Source: a virus. Taken from it: 26,514 bases of DNA. The position numbers and the translations under genes are program-made. The stretch spans positions 1 to 26,514 of the IMG/VR virus record IMGVR_UViG_3300025086_000197. One strand, 5' to 3'. Below are positions 1 to 4,223 of the stretch, piece by piece (the stretch's first letter is position 1; the number at the start of each line of letters is the position of its first letter). Below the pieces are notes generated by a model. It ran no database searches. It was not told the DNA's origin and was given only the letters and a program-made list of their open reading frames with translations.

Positions 1-25
1 GTCAAGTAAAAAAGAAATTATTTTT
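1..25. repeat. Left arm of a 25-base inverted repeat
   Basis: This segment is the reverse complement of 361-385 with a single mismatch (position 14), so 24 of 25 bases agree. The right copy is the AT-rich upstream element plus most of the -35 hexamer of the promoter at 381-408. By symmetry, the left copy should hold the upstream element and -35 box of a promoter firing leftward, with its -10 box outside the window. The repeat itself is directly visible; the divergent promoter is inferred. Confidence 0.8.
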
Positions 26-78
26 GGGGTTCCGAGATCAACTCTTTTGAGATTGTCAAATTATTTTTTAATTATTTC

Positions 79-87
79 TGTGGATAA
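79..87 (-). promoter_or_regulatory. Perfect DnaA-box sequence in an AT-rich tract
   Basis: TGTGGATAA is the exact reverse complement of the consensus DnaA box TTATCCACA. It sits in a very AT-rich stretch (about 59-120) that would melt easily. A weaker resemblance, TTATACACC, occurs at 331-339. One perfect nine-base match is suggestive only. Its position between two inverted promoter arms and beside large inverted repeats makes a replication-origin role plausible. Confidence 0.4.
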
Positions 88-137
88 CTTTTAGTAATAT
101 TTTATTACTTGATTTTTTATTGTGTCCGTAGTAAAAC

Positions 138-160
138 GACTCCTTAGAGTCTTTAAAGAC
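138..160. repeat. Overlapping hairpin and 12-base palindrome
   Basis: GACTC (138-142) and GAGTC (147-151) form a perfect five-pair hairpin with a CTTA loop. GTCTTTAAAGAC (149-160) is a perfect palindrome that shares bases with the hairpin's right arm. As RNA the two would compete; as DNA the palindrome could be a dimeric protein-binding site. Function is unknown. Confidence 0.6.
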
Positions 161-164
161 ATAG

Positions 165-260
165 GGTTACCAATAGGTGCACTGCCGTGCAGGGTGCCTA
201 GGGGGCTACCCTATATATGATTACACGGTAGTGCTAAAATATTGAGATAGGGTGTAAACC
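165..260. repeat. Large nested inverted-repeat structure
   Basis: Four helices nest inside each other: 165-170 with 254-260 (six pairs, one bulged A), 171-175 with 240-244 (five pairs), 179-189 with 224-234 (eleven pairs, one G-U), and 191-198 with 204-212 (eight pairs, one bulged T, five-base loop). The two inner helices are strong and G/C-containing in an otherwise AT-rich region. The element lies upstream of the rightward promoter, so it is not part of that leader. It could be a cruciform, an origin element, or a small RNA made from an unseen promoter. I do not recognise a known RNA family. Confidence 0.65.
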
Positions 261-290
261 ACAGCTGCCCTTTATAGTGTTGTCGGTTAC

Positions 291-344
291 ATATAGGTAT
301 ATATAAGGCTCCCCTAAGGGGGTAATTACATTATACACCTGTAT
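291..344. repeat. Second hairpin with a CCCC/GGGG core
   Basis: ATATAGGT (291-298) can pair with ACCTGTAT (337-344) over eight pairs, one of them G-U. Inside, CCCC at 311-314 faces GGGG at 318-321 across a TAA loop. No T-tract follows, so it is unlikely to be an ordinary intrinsic terminator. The left arm belongs to a 14-base direct repeat: GGTTACATATAGGT at 285-298 matches GGTTACCAATAGGT at 165-178 at 12 of 14 positions. Confidence 0.45.
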
Positions 345-360
345 GCCATTTTGTCAATAT

Positions 361-385
361 AAAAATAATTTATTTTTTACTTGAC
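361..385. repeat. Right arm of the 25-base inverted repeat
   Basis: This is the partner of 1-25 and covers the A/T-rich upstream tract and the first five bases of the -35 hexamer at 381-386. A second, shorter inverted pair, TTGTCAA (351-357) and TTGACAA (381-387), also uses the -35 box as one arm and could be an operator overlapping the promoter. Confidence 0.8.
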
Positions 386-408
386 AAATCTGCATACAAC
401 CCTATAAT
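381..408 (+). promoter_or_regulatory. Near-consensus sigma-70-type promoter for the structural operon
   Basis: TTGACA (381-386) and TATAAT (403-408) are both perfect hexamers, separated by 16 bases, one fewer than the ideal 17. The upstream tract is A/T-rich and resembles an UP element. The expected start point is about 414-416, exactly at the base of a 13-pair stem. No other strong promoter is visible before the tail genes, so this one probably drives the whole packaging and head module using host RNA polymerase. A nearby TTGTCAA/TTGACAA inverted repeat could bind a regulator. Confidence 0.8.
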
Positions 409-415
409 GACCGCA

Positions 416-487
416 TATACTATTAACGCAACATAGCACACACGCCAATGAAAACATTAAACATTAGGCTATACGCTTAATAGTATA
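416..487 (+). other. Stem-loop at the predicted 5' end of the mRNA
   Basis: TATACTATTAACG (416-428) pairs with 474-487 over 13 base pairs with one bulged C (476). The stem begins at the predicted transcription start. A 5'-terminal stem of this kind is known to protect bacterial mRNAs from 5'-end-dependent decay; that role here is inferred. The enclosed loop contains an unconvincing 10-codon reading frame (449-481) without a ribosome binding site. Confidence 0.6.
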
Positions 488-490
488 TTA

Positions 491-559
491 AATCCATTGT
501 GGGAGGGGAACGCACCACTATAAAACGAGTTCCAGCTATATGAACAACCCCAATGGATT
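491..559 (+). other. Second structured element of the leader
   Basis: AATCCATTG (491-499) pairs perfectly with CAATGGATT (551-559). After a bulged T, GGG (501-503) pairs with CCC (548-550). Within the loop, GGAAC (507-511) pairs with GTTCC (529-533). The element ends about 30 bases before the Shine-Dalgarno sequence (GGAGG, 591-595) of the first gene. This could be a cis-regulatory RNA, but it matches no riboswitch consensus I can recall. Confidence 0.5.
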
Positions 560-605
560 ATTGGTATCCTTTGGTGTCTTTAAAATTCGTGGAGGATAGA
601 AAAAA

Positions 606-797
606 ATGAGTGAATATAACGAACTAAAACAAGCAACAAAAGAAATAGAAGTATTAAAGTCAGAAATTAAGACATTAAGAGAACAAACCAACTTTGTAAT
701 GAACAAATTAGAGAAAGCTATTGAAGATAGGATAGTTTTAAGAGCAGAGAATTTTAAATTAAAACAAAATATGATACAAACGCAAATAGCCAGTTGA
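606..797 (+). CDS. Small coiled-coil protein, first gene of the operon
   Basis: This 63-residue protein has no recognised family. Most of its length is a predicted coiled coil: residues 8-55 show heptad-like spacing of Leu, Ile and Val among Lys and Glu (IEVLKSEIKTLREQ, then KLEKAIEDRIVLRAEN). It starts at an ATG ten bases after a good GGAGG site (591-595) and is the first gene after the structured leader. Its TGA stop overlaps the TTG start of the next gene. A short helical protein at this place could be an assembly or regulatory factor that oligomerises, but nothing in the sequence identifies a partner. It is unlikely to be a chance frame, given the ribosome binding site and the coupled downstream gene. 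Confidence 0.75.
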   Translation: MSEYNELKQATKEIEVLKSEIKTLREQTNFVMNKLEKAIEDRIVLRAENFKLKQNMIQTQIAS

Positions 798-976
798 ATA
801 ACCTAAAAGAAAAGATAGTCCAGATGAGTATTATGTATTATGGTGTACAAGATTCTGAGGCAAAGACAAAAGTAAAGAAAGAAATTAGCAGAATCGTTAA
901 GAAATCCCATAAATTTAGAGAAACAAACAAAGAAGATTACGAATTTATAACAAAACTAACTAGGAATATAACATAA
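794..976 (+). CDS. Small basic protein of unknown function
   Basis: This 60-residue Lys-rich protein has no family I recognise. The likely start is TTG at 794, overlapping the previous stop as TTGA; a later start at Met 11 (ATG at 824) would shorten it. It appears helical and has a basic centre (KTKVKKEISRIVKKSHKF). The next small gene begins one base after its stop, so it lies within the coupled chain of mini-genes. Its high charge suggests nucleic-acid contact, but that is inference from composition only. Confidence 0.6.
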   Translation: MNNLKEKIVQMSIMYYGVQDSEAKTKVKKEISRIVKKSHKFRETNKEDYEFITKLTRNIT

Positions 977-977
977 A

Positions 978-1121
978 ATGCTTTTTAAAAGAAAAAATAA
1001 TAAAAAATTAGCTGGAAAGAAGAAAGATATTGGCAAAGGGGCTACCGCTAGAGCTGCATCTACATCTTTAAAGATGCGTGCTGATAAAAAGCGTAAGAAG
1101 TCTACTGCTAGATATGCCTAG
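978..1121 (+). CDS. 47-residue Lys/Arg-rich mini-protein
   Basis: The frame runs from ATG at 978 to TAG at 1119-1121. The protein is very basic (starts MLFKRKNNKK, then KGATARAASTSLKMRADKKRKKS). The stretch GATARAASTSLKMRADKKRK resembles a small-protein type I remember from marine phages, with no known role. It follows the previous stop by one base and overlaps the next gene by eight bases, the typical packing in this region. Small size and extreme charge suggest nucleic-acid binding, but there is no defined domain. Confidence 0.55.
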   Translation: MLFKRKNNKKLAGKKKDIGKGATARAASTSLKMRADKKRKKSTARYA

Positions 1122-1383
1122 TTCTCCTAGTTACGTTAGAAATTATAAGCAAGAGTACAAAACAGACTCTCCGCTTAGAAAAGCTAAAAGAAGAAGTAGA
1201 TTAAAAGCTAGAAGAAAGCTAATGAAGACAGGCGTAGCAAAAAAAGGTGATGGAAAAGATGTACACCACAAAGACGGCAACGCTTTAAATAACAAAAGAA
1301 GTAATTTATCTGTGGTCAGTGCCAGGAAGAATAGATCTTATCCTAGAACTAGAACTGCAGGAAAAAAATTTAGGAGATCATAA
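1114..1383 (+). CDS. Small HNH-type nuclease-like protein
   Basis: This 89-residue protein (from ATG 1114) has the core of an HNH endonuclease: HHKDGNALNNKRSNL at residues 51-65, with paired His, Asp/Asn and the later Asn residues typical of the His-Asn-His metal-binding turn. The first half is highly basic (residues 18-48), suitable for DNA contact. A GTG at 1078 would add 12 residues, but the ATG that overlaps the previous stop fits the local pattern better. HNH proteins near terminase genes assist DNA packaging in several phages (HK97 gp74 is the known case), so a packaging role is plausible. It lacks the flanking zinc-binding cysteines of larger HNH enzymes. A homing nuclease is the alternative, although it is not inside another gene. 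Confidence 0.7.
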   Translation: MPSSPSYVRNYKQEYKTDSPLRKAKRRSRLKARRKLMKTGVAKKGDGKDVHHKDGNALNNKRSNLSVVSARKNRSYPRTRTAGKKFRRS

Positions 1384-1598
1384 TGTTAACCACAGGTAAT
1401 AAAGAAAAAATGATGGGAAATAATGGTGCAACAAGAAAAGTAGCATCAGGTAATGACAATCAAGATATTAGAAGAATACTTCAATTAAGAGATATCATCA
1501 ATAATGATAACAGGAATGAAGTAGAGCAGGAAATACGACAGATTATGGATGGTCTTAGTCCTGAAGGTAAACTCAAACTAGAGACAATGACAGGCTAA
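1383..1598 (+). CDS. Small hydrophilic protein of unknown function
   Basis: This 71-residue protein is not recognised. Its start codon shares an A with the preceding stop (TAATG), and its own stop overlaps the next start the same way, so translation is probably coupled on both sides. The N-terminal third is polar and flexible (Gly, Asn, Lys). Residues 27-65 are rich in Ile, Leu, Arg and Glu, read as helical, and end in a GLSPEGKLKLE segment. It is less basic than its neighbours, which argues against simple nucleic-acid packing. Confidence 0.6.
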   Translation: MLTTGNKEKMMGNNGATRKVASGNDNQDIRRILQLRDIINNDNRNEVEQEIRQIMDGLSPEGKLKLETMTG

Positions 1599-1732
1599 TG
1601 CCTGGAAAAGGTTTATATGCTAATATCCATGCAAAGCGTAAGCGTGGAGAAAAGATGAGAAAGAAAGGATCTAAAGGGGCACCTACATCAAGAGCATTTG
1701 CAAGAGCAAAGCAAACAGTTAGAAAAAAATAG
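1598..1732 (+). CDS. 44-residue conserved-looking phage mini-protein
   Basis: The ATG at 1598 overlaps the previous stop and the TAG ends at 1732. The sequence starts MPGKGLYANIHAKRKRGEKM and continues with RKKGSKGAPTSRAFARAK. The MPxxGLYANIxAKRKR opening followed by a GSKGAPT element is a small-protein type I remember from many marine phage genomes, always without a known function. It is almost entirely basic and polar. Both flanking genes are coupled to it by single-base overlaps (TAATG, TAGTG). Confidence 0.65.
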   Translation: MPGKGLYANIHAKRKRGEKMRKKGSKGAPTSRAFARAKQTVRKK

Positions 1733-2046
1733 TGAAGTTTATTATTGAAAAAAAACCTAGATGGTTGATGAGAGCATTAAACCCAAGATCCCCTATGACA
1801 GAAAATAACGAAACTGTAAAATTAATAAGTTATGACAATAGGGTAGCACCAACAATAGTTAGAATTGGAACAAGAGGTAAAGGAAAGTTTTTAAAATTGA
1901 CTAATGAAGAAGCTATACAAAGAGCAAATAAGAATAATACTTTTTTAGAATTTTCTACAAATAAACAAGCAGAAAACTTTGCAAAAAATTTTTCTAACCT
2001 TGTGCCCCATGAGTTTAAAGGAAAACCTAGAAGGACTAGCAAGTAG
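1732..2046 (+). CDS. Protein of unknown function, GTG start
   Basis: This 104-residue protein begins with GTG in the sequence TAGTG, sharing a G with the previous stop, and ends with the same TAGTG arrangement leading into the next gene. It is mixed alpha/beta in character. VKLISYDNRVAPTIVRIGTRGKGKFLKL (residues 29-56) alternates hydrophobic residues as a beta strand would. The C-terminal part (FSTNKQAENFAKNFSNL, residues 74-90) reads as a helix and is followed by a basic tail. I do not recognise it. Confidence 0.65.
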   Translation: MKFIIEKKPRWLMRALNPRSPMTENNETVKLISYDNRVAPTIVRIGTRGKGKFLKLTNEEAIQRANKNNTFLEFSTNKQAENFAKNFSNLVPHEFKGKPRRTSK

Positions 2047-2186
2047 TGGAAGAAAGAACAAGAAGAAAAATTAGAAAAGTAGCTAAAGCTTTAACTAAAG
2101 CATCTAGGTCTCATGCAGGTCAGTCTAGAACTTTAAAAACTTTAGTTAGAAAATCTAGAAGTACACATGGCAAAAACAAAAAGTAA
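2046..2186 (+). CDS. 46-residue basic mini-protein, GTG start
   Basis: The frame begins with GTG at 2046, coupled to the previous stop, and ends with TAA at 2184-2186, overlapping the next gene by 20 bases. The core KALTKASRSHAGQSRTLKTL resembles a helical segment I remember from small marine-phage proteins. It is Lys/Arg/Ser-rich with no hydrophobic core of any size, so it may fold only when bound to something. No function can be assigned. Confidence 0.5.
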   Translation: MEERTRRKIRKVAKALTKASRSHAGQSRTLKTLVRKSRSTHGKNKK

Positions 2187-2355
2187 ATCAACTGTAAATA
2201 AAGCAGGTAATTATACAAAACCTGGAATGCGTAAAAAAATATTTAATAGAATTAAAGCACAAGCTTCTCATGGAACAGGTGCAGGACAATGGAGTGCCAG
2301 GAAGGCCCAAGCATTAGCAAAGGCTTATAAAAAAGCAGGTGGAGGATATAAATGA
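2167..2355 (+). CDS. Conserved small protein with QWSARKAQ motif
   Basis: This 62-residue basic protein contains KAGNYTKPGMRKKIFNRIKA (residues 12-31) and then GAGQWSARKAQALAKAYKKA near the C-terminus. A KPxxRxxxFxRIKA...G.GQWSARKAQ.LAK.YK..GGGY pattern is a family of unknown function that I remember from phages and large DNA viruses; I think it may correspond to Pfam DUF5872, but the number is uncertain. The conserved Trp-Ser-Ala-Arg-Lys element and a Gly-Gly-Gly-Tyr ending are both present, so the copy looks full length. It overlaps the next gene as ATGA. A nucleic-acid role is suggested by charge only. Confidence 0.75.
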   Translation: MAKTKSKSTVNKAGNYTKPGMRKKIFNRIKAQASHGTGAGQWSARKAQALAKAYKKAGGGYK

Positions 2356-2498
2356 TTAAAAAGAAAGCTAAGAAAAAAAAGTTTCCTGATGTATCAGGTG
2401 ATGGTAAAGTTACCATGAAAGATGTATTAATGGCTAGAGGGGTTATCAAAAAGAATGGCGGATCCAAAAAAGGGAACAGGAAAAAAGCCAAAAGGTAG
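2352..2498 (+). CDS. 48-residue protein with an EF-hand-like loop
   Basis: The ATG at 2352 overlaps the previous TGA (ATGA) and the frame ends with TAG at 2496-2498. A basic N-terminus (MIKKKAKKKK) leads into FPDVSGDGKVTMKDVLMARGV. Residues 13-24 fit the canonical 12-position EF-hand/dockerin calcium loop: Asp 13, Ser 15, Asp 17, Gly 18, Val 20 and an acidic residue at position 12 of the loop (Asp 24), followed by a short helix. Only one loop is present, as in half-dockerins, so binding would need a partner or dimer. I remember FPDLxxDGKVTxxDxLxxRGV from marine-phage mini-proteins. The C-terminal 44 bases overlap the next gene. Confidence 0.7.
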   Translation: MIKKKAKKKKFPDVSGDGKVTMKDVLMARGVIKKNGGSKKGNRKKAKR

Positions 2499-2754
2499 TG
2501 GTAGAAGATTATATACTGATGAAAACCCAAAAGACACTGTCAGTATTAAATATGCAACTGTCGCTGACGCAAAGAAAACCATTCGCAAAGTTAAGAAGAT
2601 TAATAAACCTTATGCTAGGAAAATACAGATTCTAACTGTAATAGAACAAAGAAGTAAATTTGGAGGCAAACCTGAACAAGCGAGATTAGCTAAGAAAGCA
2701 AAACTTGCACTAAAGAAAAAACATGGCACTAGCAAAAAGTCAAAGAAGTCTTAA
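2455..2754 (+). CDS. Basic protein with GRRLYTDENPKDTV motif
   Basis: This 99-residue Lys-rich protein begins MADPKKGTGKKPKGSGRRLY, followed by TDENPKDTVSIKYATVADAK and then NKPYARKIQILTVIEQRSK. This combination (GSGRRLYTDENPxDTVxIKxxT, then a helix ending in an EQR element) belongs to a small conserved phage family of unknown function as I remember it. The last 30 residues are a Lys-rich tail. It overlaps the EF-hand-like gene by 44 bases and the next gene by 32, so all three are probably co-translated. Confidence 0.7.
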   Translation: MADPKKGTGKKPKGSGRRLYTDENPKDTVSIKYATVADAKKTIRKVKKINKPYARKIQILTVIEQRSKFGGKPEQARLAKKAKLALKKKHGTSKKSKKS

Positions 2755-2971
2755 AGCTTGGGGAAAGCAAAAGTGGAGAACCAAGTCTGGAAAGAAGTCT
2801 AGTGAAACAGGTGAAAGGTATTTACCTGAGAAAGCAATCAAAGCTATGTCATCTTCAGAGTATGCCAGATCAACTGCAAAGAAAAGAAAAGATAAAGCAA
2901 AAGGTAAACAGTTTAGTAAACAACCAAAGAGATTAGCAAAGAAGACAAGATCATATAGAAAGTTTTCATAA
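2723..2971 (+). CDS. Conserved basic protein with TKSGKKSSETGERYLP motif
   Basis: The 82-residue protein reads MALAKSQRSLKAWGKQKW, then RTKSGKKSSETGERYLPEKA, then KAMSSSEYARSTAKKRKDKA, and ends in another basic stretch. The W-x-x-Q-x-W-R-T-K-S-G-K core with the GERYLP element is a conserved small family that I remember from many phages, with no established function. The two Trp residues and GERYLP suggest a small folded core within an otherwise basic chain. Its start lies 32 bases inside the previous gene and its TAA is followed at once by the TTG start of the next gene. Confidence 0.75.
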   Translation: MALAKSQRSLKAWGKQKWRTKSGKKSSETGERYLPEKAIKAMSSSEYARSTAKKRKDKAKGKQFSKQPKRLAKKTRSYRKFS

Positions 2972-3499
2972 TTGGCAACAGTATCAGAAGATATAATCAA
3001 CTGGTCTAAAAAGTTTGTAGAAAAGATTAGTGATATAAACAACATGCCTATTTGTCCATATGCAAGAGGATGCAGGATTAAAAATACTTTTAAAGTAGAA
3101 GAAGTTTCGAGTAAGGAGGACTTACTTAATCTAACTGTACAGTGGTGCAACAAACTAAAAAAAACTAAATACAAAATAGTAATAATTGGTTGTACAGATT
3201 TATCTATAACGGCAGATCAGTTAGATAGCGGTGTCGAAGCACTGAACTATGCGTACATGCCTAAAGATATTTATCTAATGGCTAGTCACAATGATCAAAG
3301 TGGTGAGGTTGATTTCTTGTATGATGATGACTTCGAAACTGACAACGAGTTTTCAATGATACTAATTCAGAGATTAGCAGAGTTGGAAAAAGCGTCTCAG
3401 AACTTAAAGAAAAAAGGTTTCTATAAGAATTGGGATAAAGAATACTACAAACATACAGTACAAACAAGAAAAAATTTAATAAGGAGTATACTATCATGA
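2972..3499 (+). CDS. Hypothetical protein with CPYARGC motif, faint DUF1415 resemblance
   Basis: This 175-residue protein starts with TTG directly after the preceding TAA; the first internal ATG (Met 25) would cut into the motif-bearing region. Residues 11-36 (WSKKFVEKISDINNMPICPY then ARGCRI) resemble the W-x-x-x-x-V-x-x-x-N-x-C-P-Y/F-A opening of the uncharacterised DUF1415 family. The following VVQWCNK-like helix and KYKIVIIGCTDL strand (residues 66-76) fit its alternation of helices and strands. The C-terminal half is acidic (YDDDFETDNEF), then helical. It is the largest protein before the terminase and the only acidic-leaning one in this block. No enzymatic motif is identifiable and the resemblance is weak. 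It ends ATGA-coupled to the next mini-gene. Confidence 0.65.
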   Translation: MATVSEDIINWSKKFVEKISDINNMPICPYARGCRIKNTFKVEEVSSKEDLLNLTVQWCNKLKKTKYKIVIIGCTDLSITADQLDSGVEALNYAYMPKDIYLMASHNDQSGEVDFLYDDDFETDNEFSMILIQRLAELEKASQNLKKKGFYKNWDKEYYKHTVQTRKNLIRSILS

Positions 3500-3603
3500 G
3501 AGGCATGAAGAAGACAGCTAAAAAAGTTAACGGTAAAAAGAACCCAATGATGATGAAGATGGGTAAGAAAAAAGCTAAGAGTGGCGGAAAGAAAAAAAGA
3601 TAA
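3496..3603 (+). CDS. 35-residue Lys/Met-rich mini-protein
   Basis: The ATG at 3496 overlaps the previous TGA and is preceded by AAGGAG (3481-3486). The protein is MRGMKKTAKKVNGKKNPMMM followed by KMGKKKAKSGGKKKR. Nearly half the residues are Lys and one fifth are Met, with no hydrophobic core, so it is likely disordered and nucleic-acid binding. The good ribosome binding site and tight coupling argue that it is translated. It overlaps the next gene by 23 bases. Confidence 0.5.
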   Translation: MRGMKKTAKKVNGKKNPMMMKMGKKKAKSGGKKKR

Positions 3604-3868
3604 ACAGCCCCCTAAAACTAGAAAGTATTTTAGAAAAACTAGTTCCGGGGCAGGAATGACGAAAGCAGGGGTTGAACGCTATAGGCGTGATAACCCTGGG
3701 TCTAAATTAAAAACTGCAGTAACAGGTAAAGTAAAACCTGGTAGTAAATCTGCTAAGAGACGTAAATCTTTTTGTGCACGATCAGCAGGGCAAATGAAAA
3801 AATTCCCTAAAGCTGCAAAAGACCCCAACTCAAGATTGCGTCAAGCAAGAAAAAGATGGAAATGTTAA
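3581..3868 (+). CDS. DUF6321-like conserved basic protein, GTG start
   Basis: This 95-residue protein starts with GTG at 3581. It has the ordered motifs of a conserved phage family: GMTKAGVERYRRDNPGSKLK (residues 25-44), TAVTGK, KPGSKSAKRRKSFCARSAGQ (52-71), DPNSRL, and a KRWKC ending. The xAGVxxYRxxNPGSKLxTAVT...SKSAKRRKSFCAR...RKWxC pattern is, as I remember it, the uncharacterised DUF6321. Both conserved Cys residues (in SFCAR and at the C-terminus) are present, as is the final Trp-Lys-Cys. Function is unknown; the charge suggests DNA or RNA contact. A perfect AAGGAG site for the next ORF overlaps its stop. Confidence 0.8.
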   Translation: MAERKKDKQPPKTRKYFRKTSSGAGMTKAGVERYRRDNPGSKLKTAVTGKVKPGSKSAKRRKSFCARSAGQMKKFPKAAKDPNSRLRQARKRWKC

Positions 3869-3879
3869 GGAGAAATAAA

Positions 3880-3918
3880 ATGTGTGAATATTGTGGCGGA
3901 GAGTGTGTCTGTAGATAA
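3880..3918 (+). CDS. 12-codon Cys-rich mini-ORF
   Basis: The predicted peptide is MCEYCGGECVCR, with Cys at positions 2, 5, 9 and 11, giving a CxxC...CxC spacing that could bind one metal ion. The ORF has an excellent Shine-Dalgarno site (AAGGAG, 3867-3872) seven bases before the ATG. Its TAA shares an A with the start of the next gene (TAATG). It may be a functional metal-binding micropeptide, or a translated leader that delivers ribosomes to the next gene, which has no site of its own. It is too short for homology-based confidence. Confidence 0.45.
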   Translation: MCEYCGGECVCR

Positions 3919-4223
3919 TGCCTCTCTATCAATACGAGAATAAAAAAACTGGCGAAGAGTTTGAGAAAGTCTTACCTATCGCCAGACGGTTTGAGCCTTG
4001 TGTAGCACCTTATATAAAATTAAAAGTTGTTGCACCTAAGATATTAAAAATATCAGATAGTAAAGGCAAAGAAGATAAGTTAAGAGAAGATATGTATACA
4101 AAAGCACAGACTGCAAAAAAAGAAAGAGCAGTGCTAGAAGCTGATACAAAGTATACAGCAGTTAAAAAAGAGTTTAAAAAAAGATATGGAACTAGTAAAA
4201 AAAGAACCAAAGAAGCTAACTGA
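3918..4223 (+). CDS. FmdB-like protein without the zinc ribbon cysteines
   Basis: This 101-residue protein opens with MPLYQYENKKTGEEFEKVLP, which closely follows the MPLYEY...G..FE opening of the FmdB regulatory-protein family. In typical FmdB proteins two CxxC pairs form a zinc ribbon; here only Cys 28 remains, so metal binding in the usual way is not possible. Such FmdB-like N-termini lacking zinc occur in other phages, as I remember. After residue 50 the chain becomes a long basic helix (KEDKLREDMYTKAQTAKKER). The last 38 bases overlap the small terminase gene, so the two are probably co-translated. Its role is unknown. Confidence 0.6.
   Translation: MPLYQYENKKTGEEFEKVLPIARRFEPCVAPYIKLKVVAPKILKISDSKGKEDKLREDMYTKAQTAKKERAVLEADTKYTAVKKEFKKRYGTSKKRTKEAN

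Noticed and set aside
26-45. GGGGTTCCGAGATC as a tRNA T-arm
   Set aside because: No acceptor, anticodon or D-arm partners are found in a tRNA-length window around it.
311-330. CCCCTAAGGGG hairpin as an intrinsic terminator
   Set aside because: It has a short stem with no T-tract on either strand after the stem; it is better treated as part of a larger hairpin.
540-599. 19-codon ORF ending just before the first gene
   Set aside because: No ribosome binding site is visible and its start is in a predicted stem; it ends with the GGAGG site itself, so it is probably chance.
1078-1113. GTG start that would extend the HNH-like protein by 12 residues
   Set aside because: The ATG at 1114 overlaps the previous stop like its neighbours, and the extra residues come from the preceding gene's coding sequence in another frame.
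2252-2530. Minus-strand open frames across the mini-gene block (also 2740-3174)
   Set aside because: They mirror Lys-rich codons as Phe/Leu, have no ribosome sites, and conflict with well-supported + strand genes.
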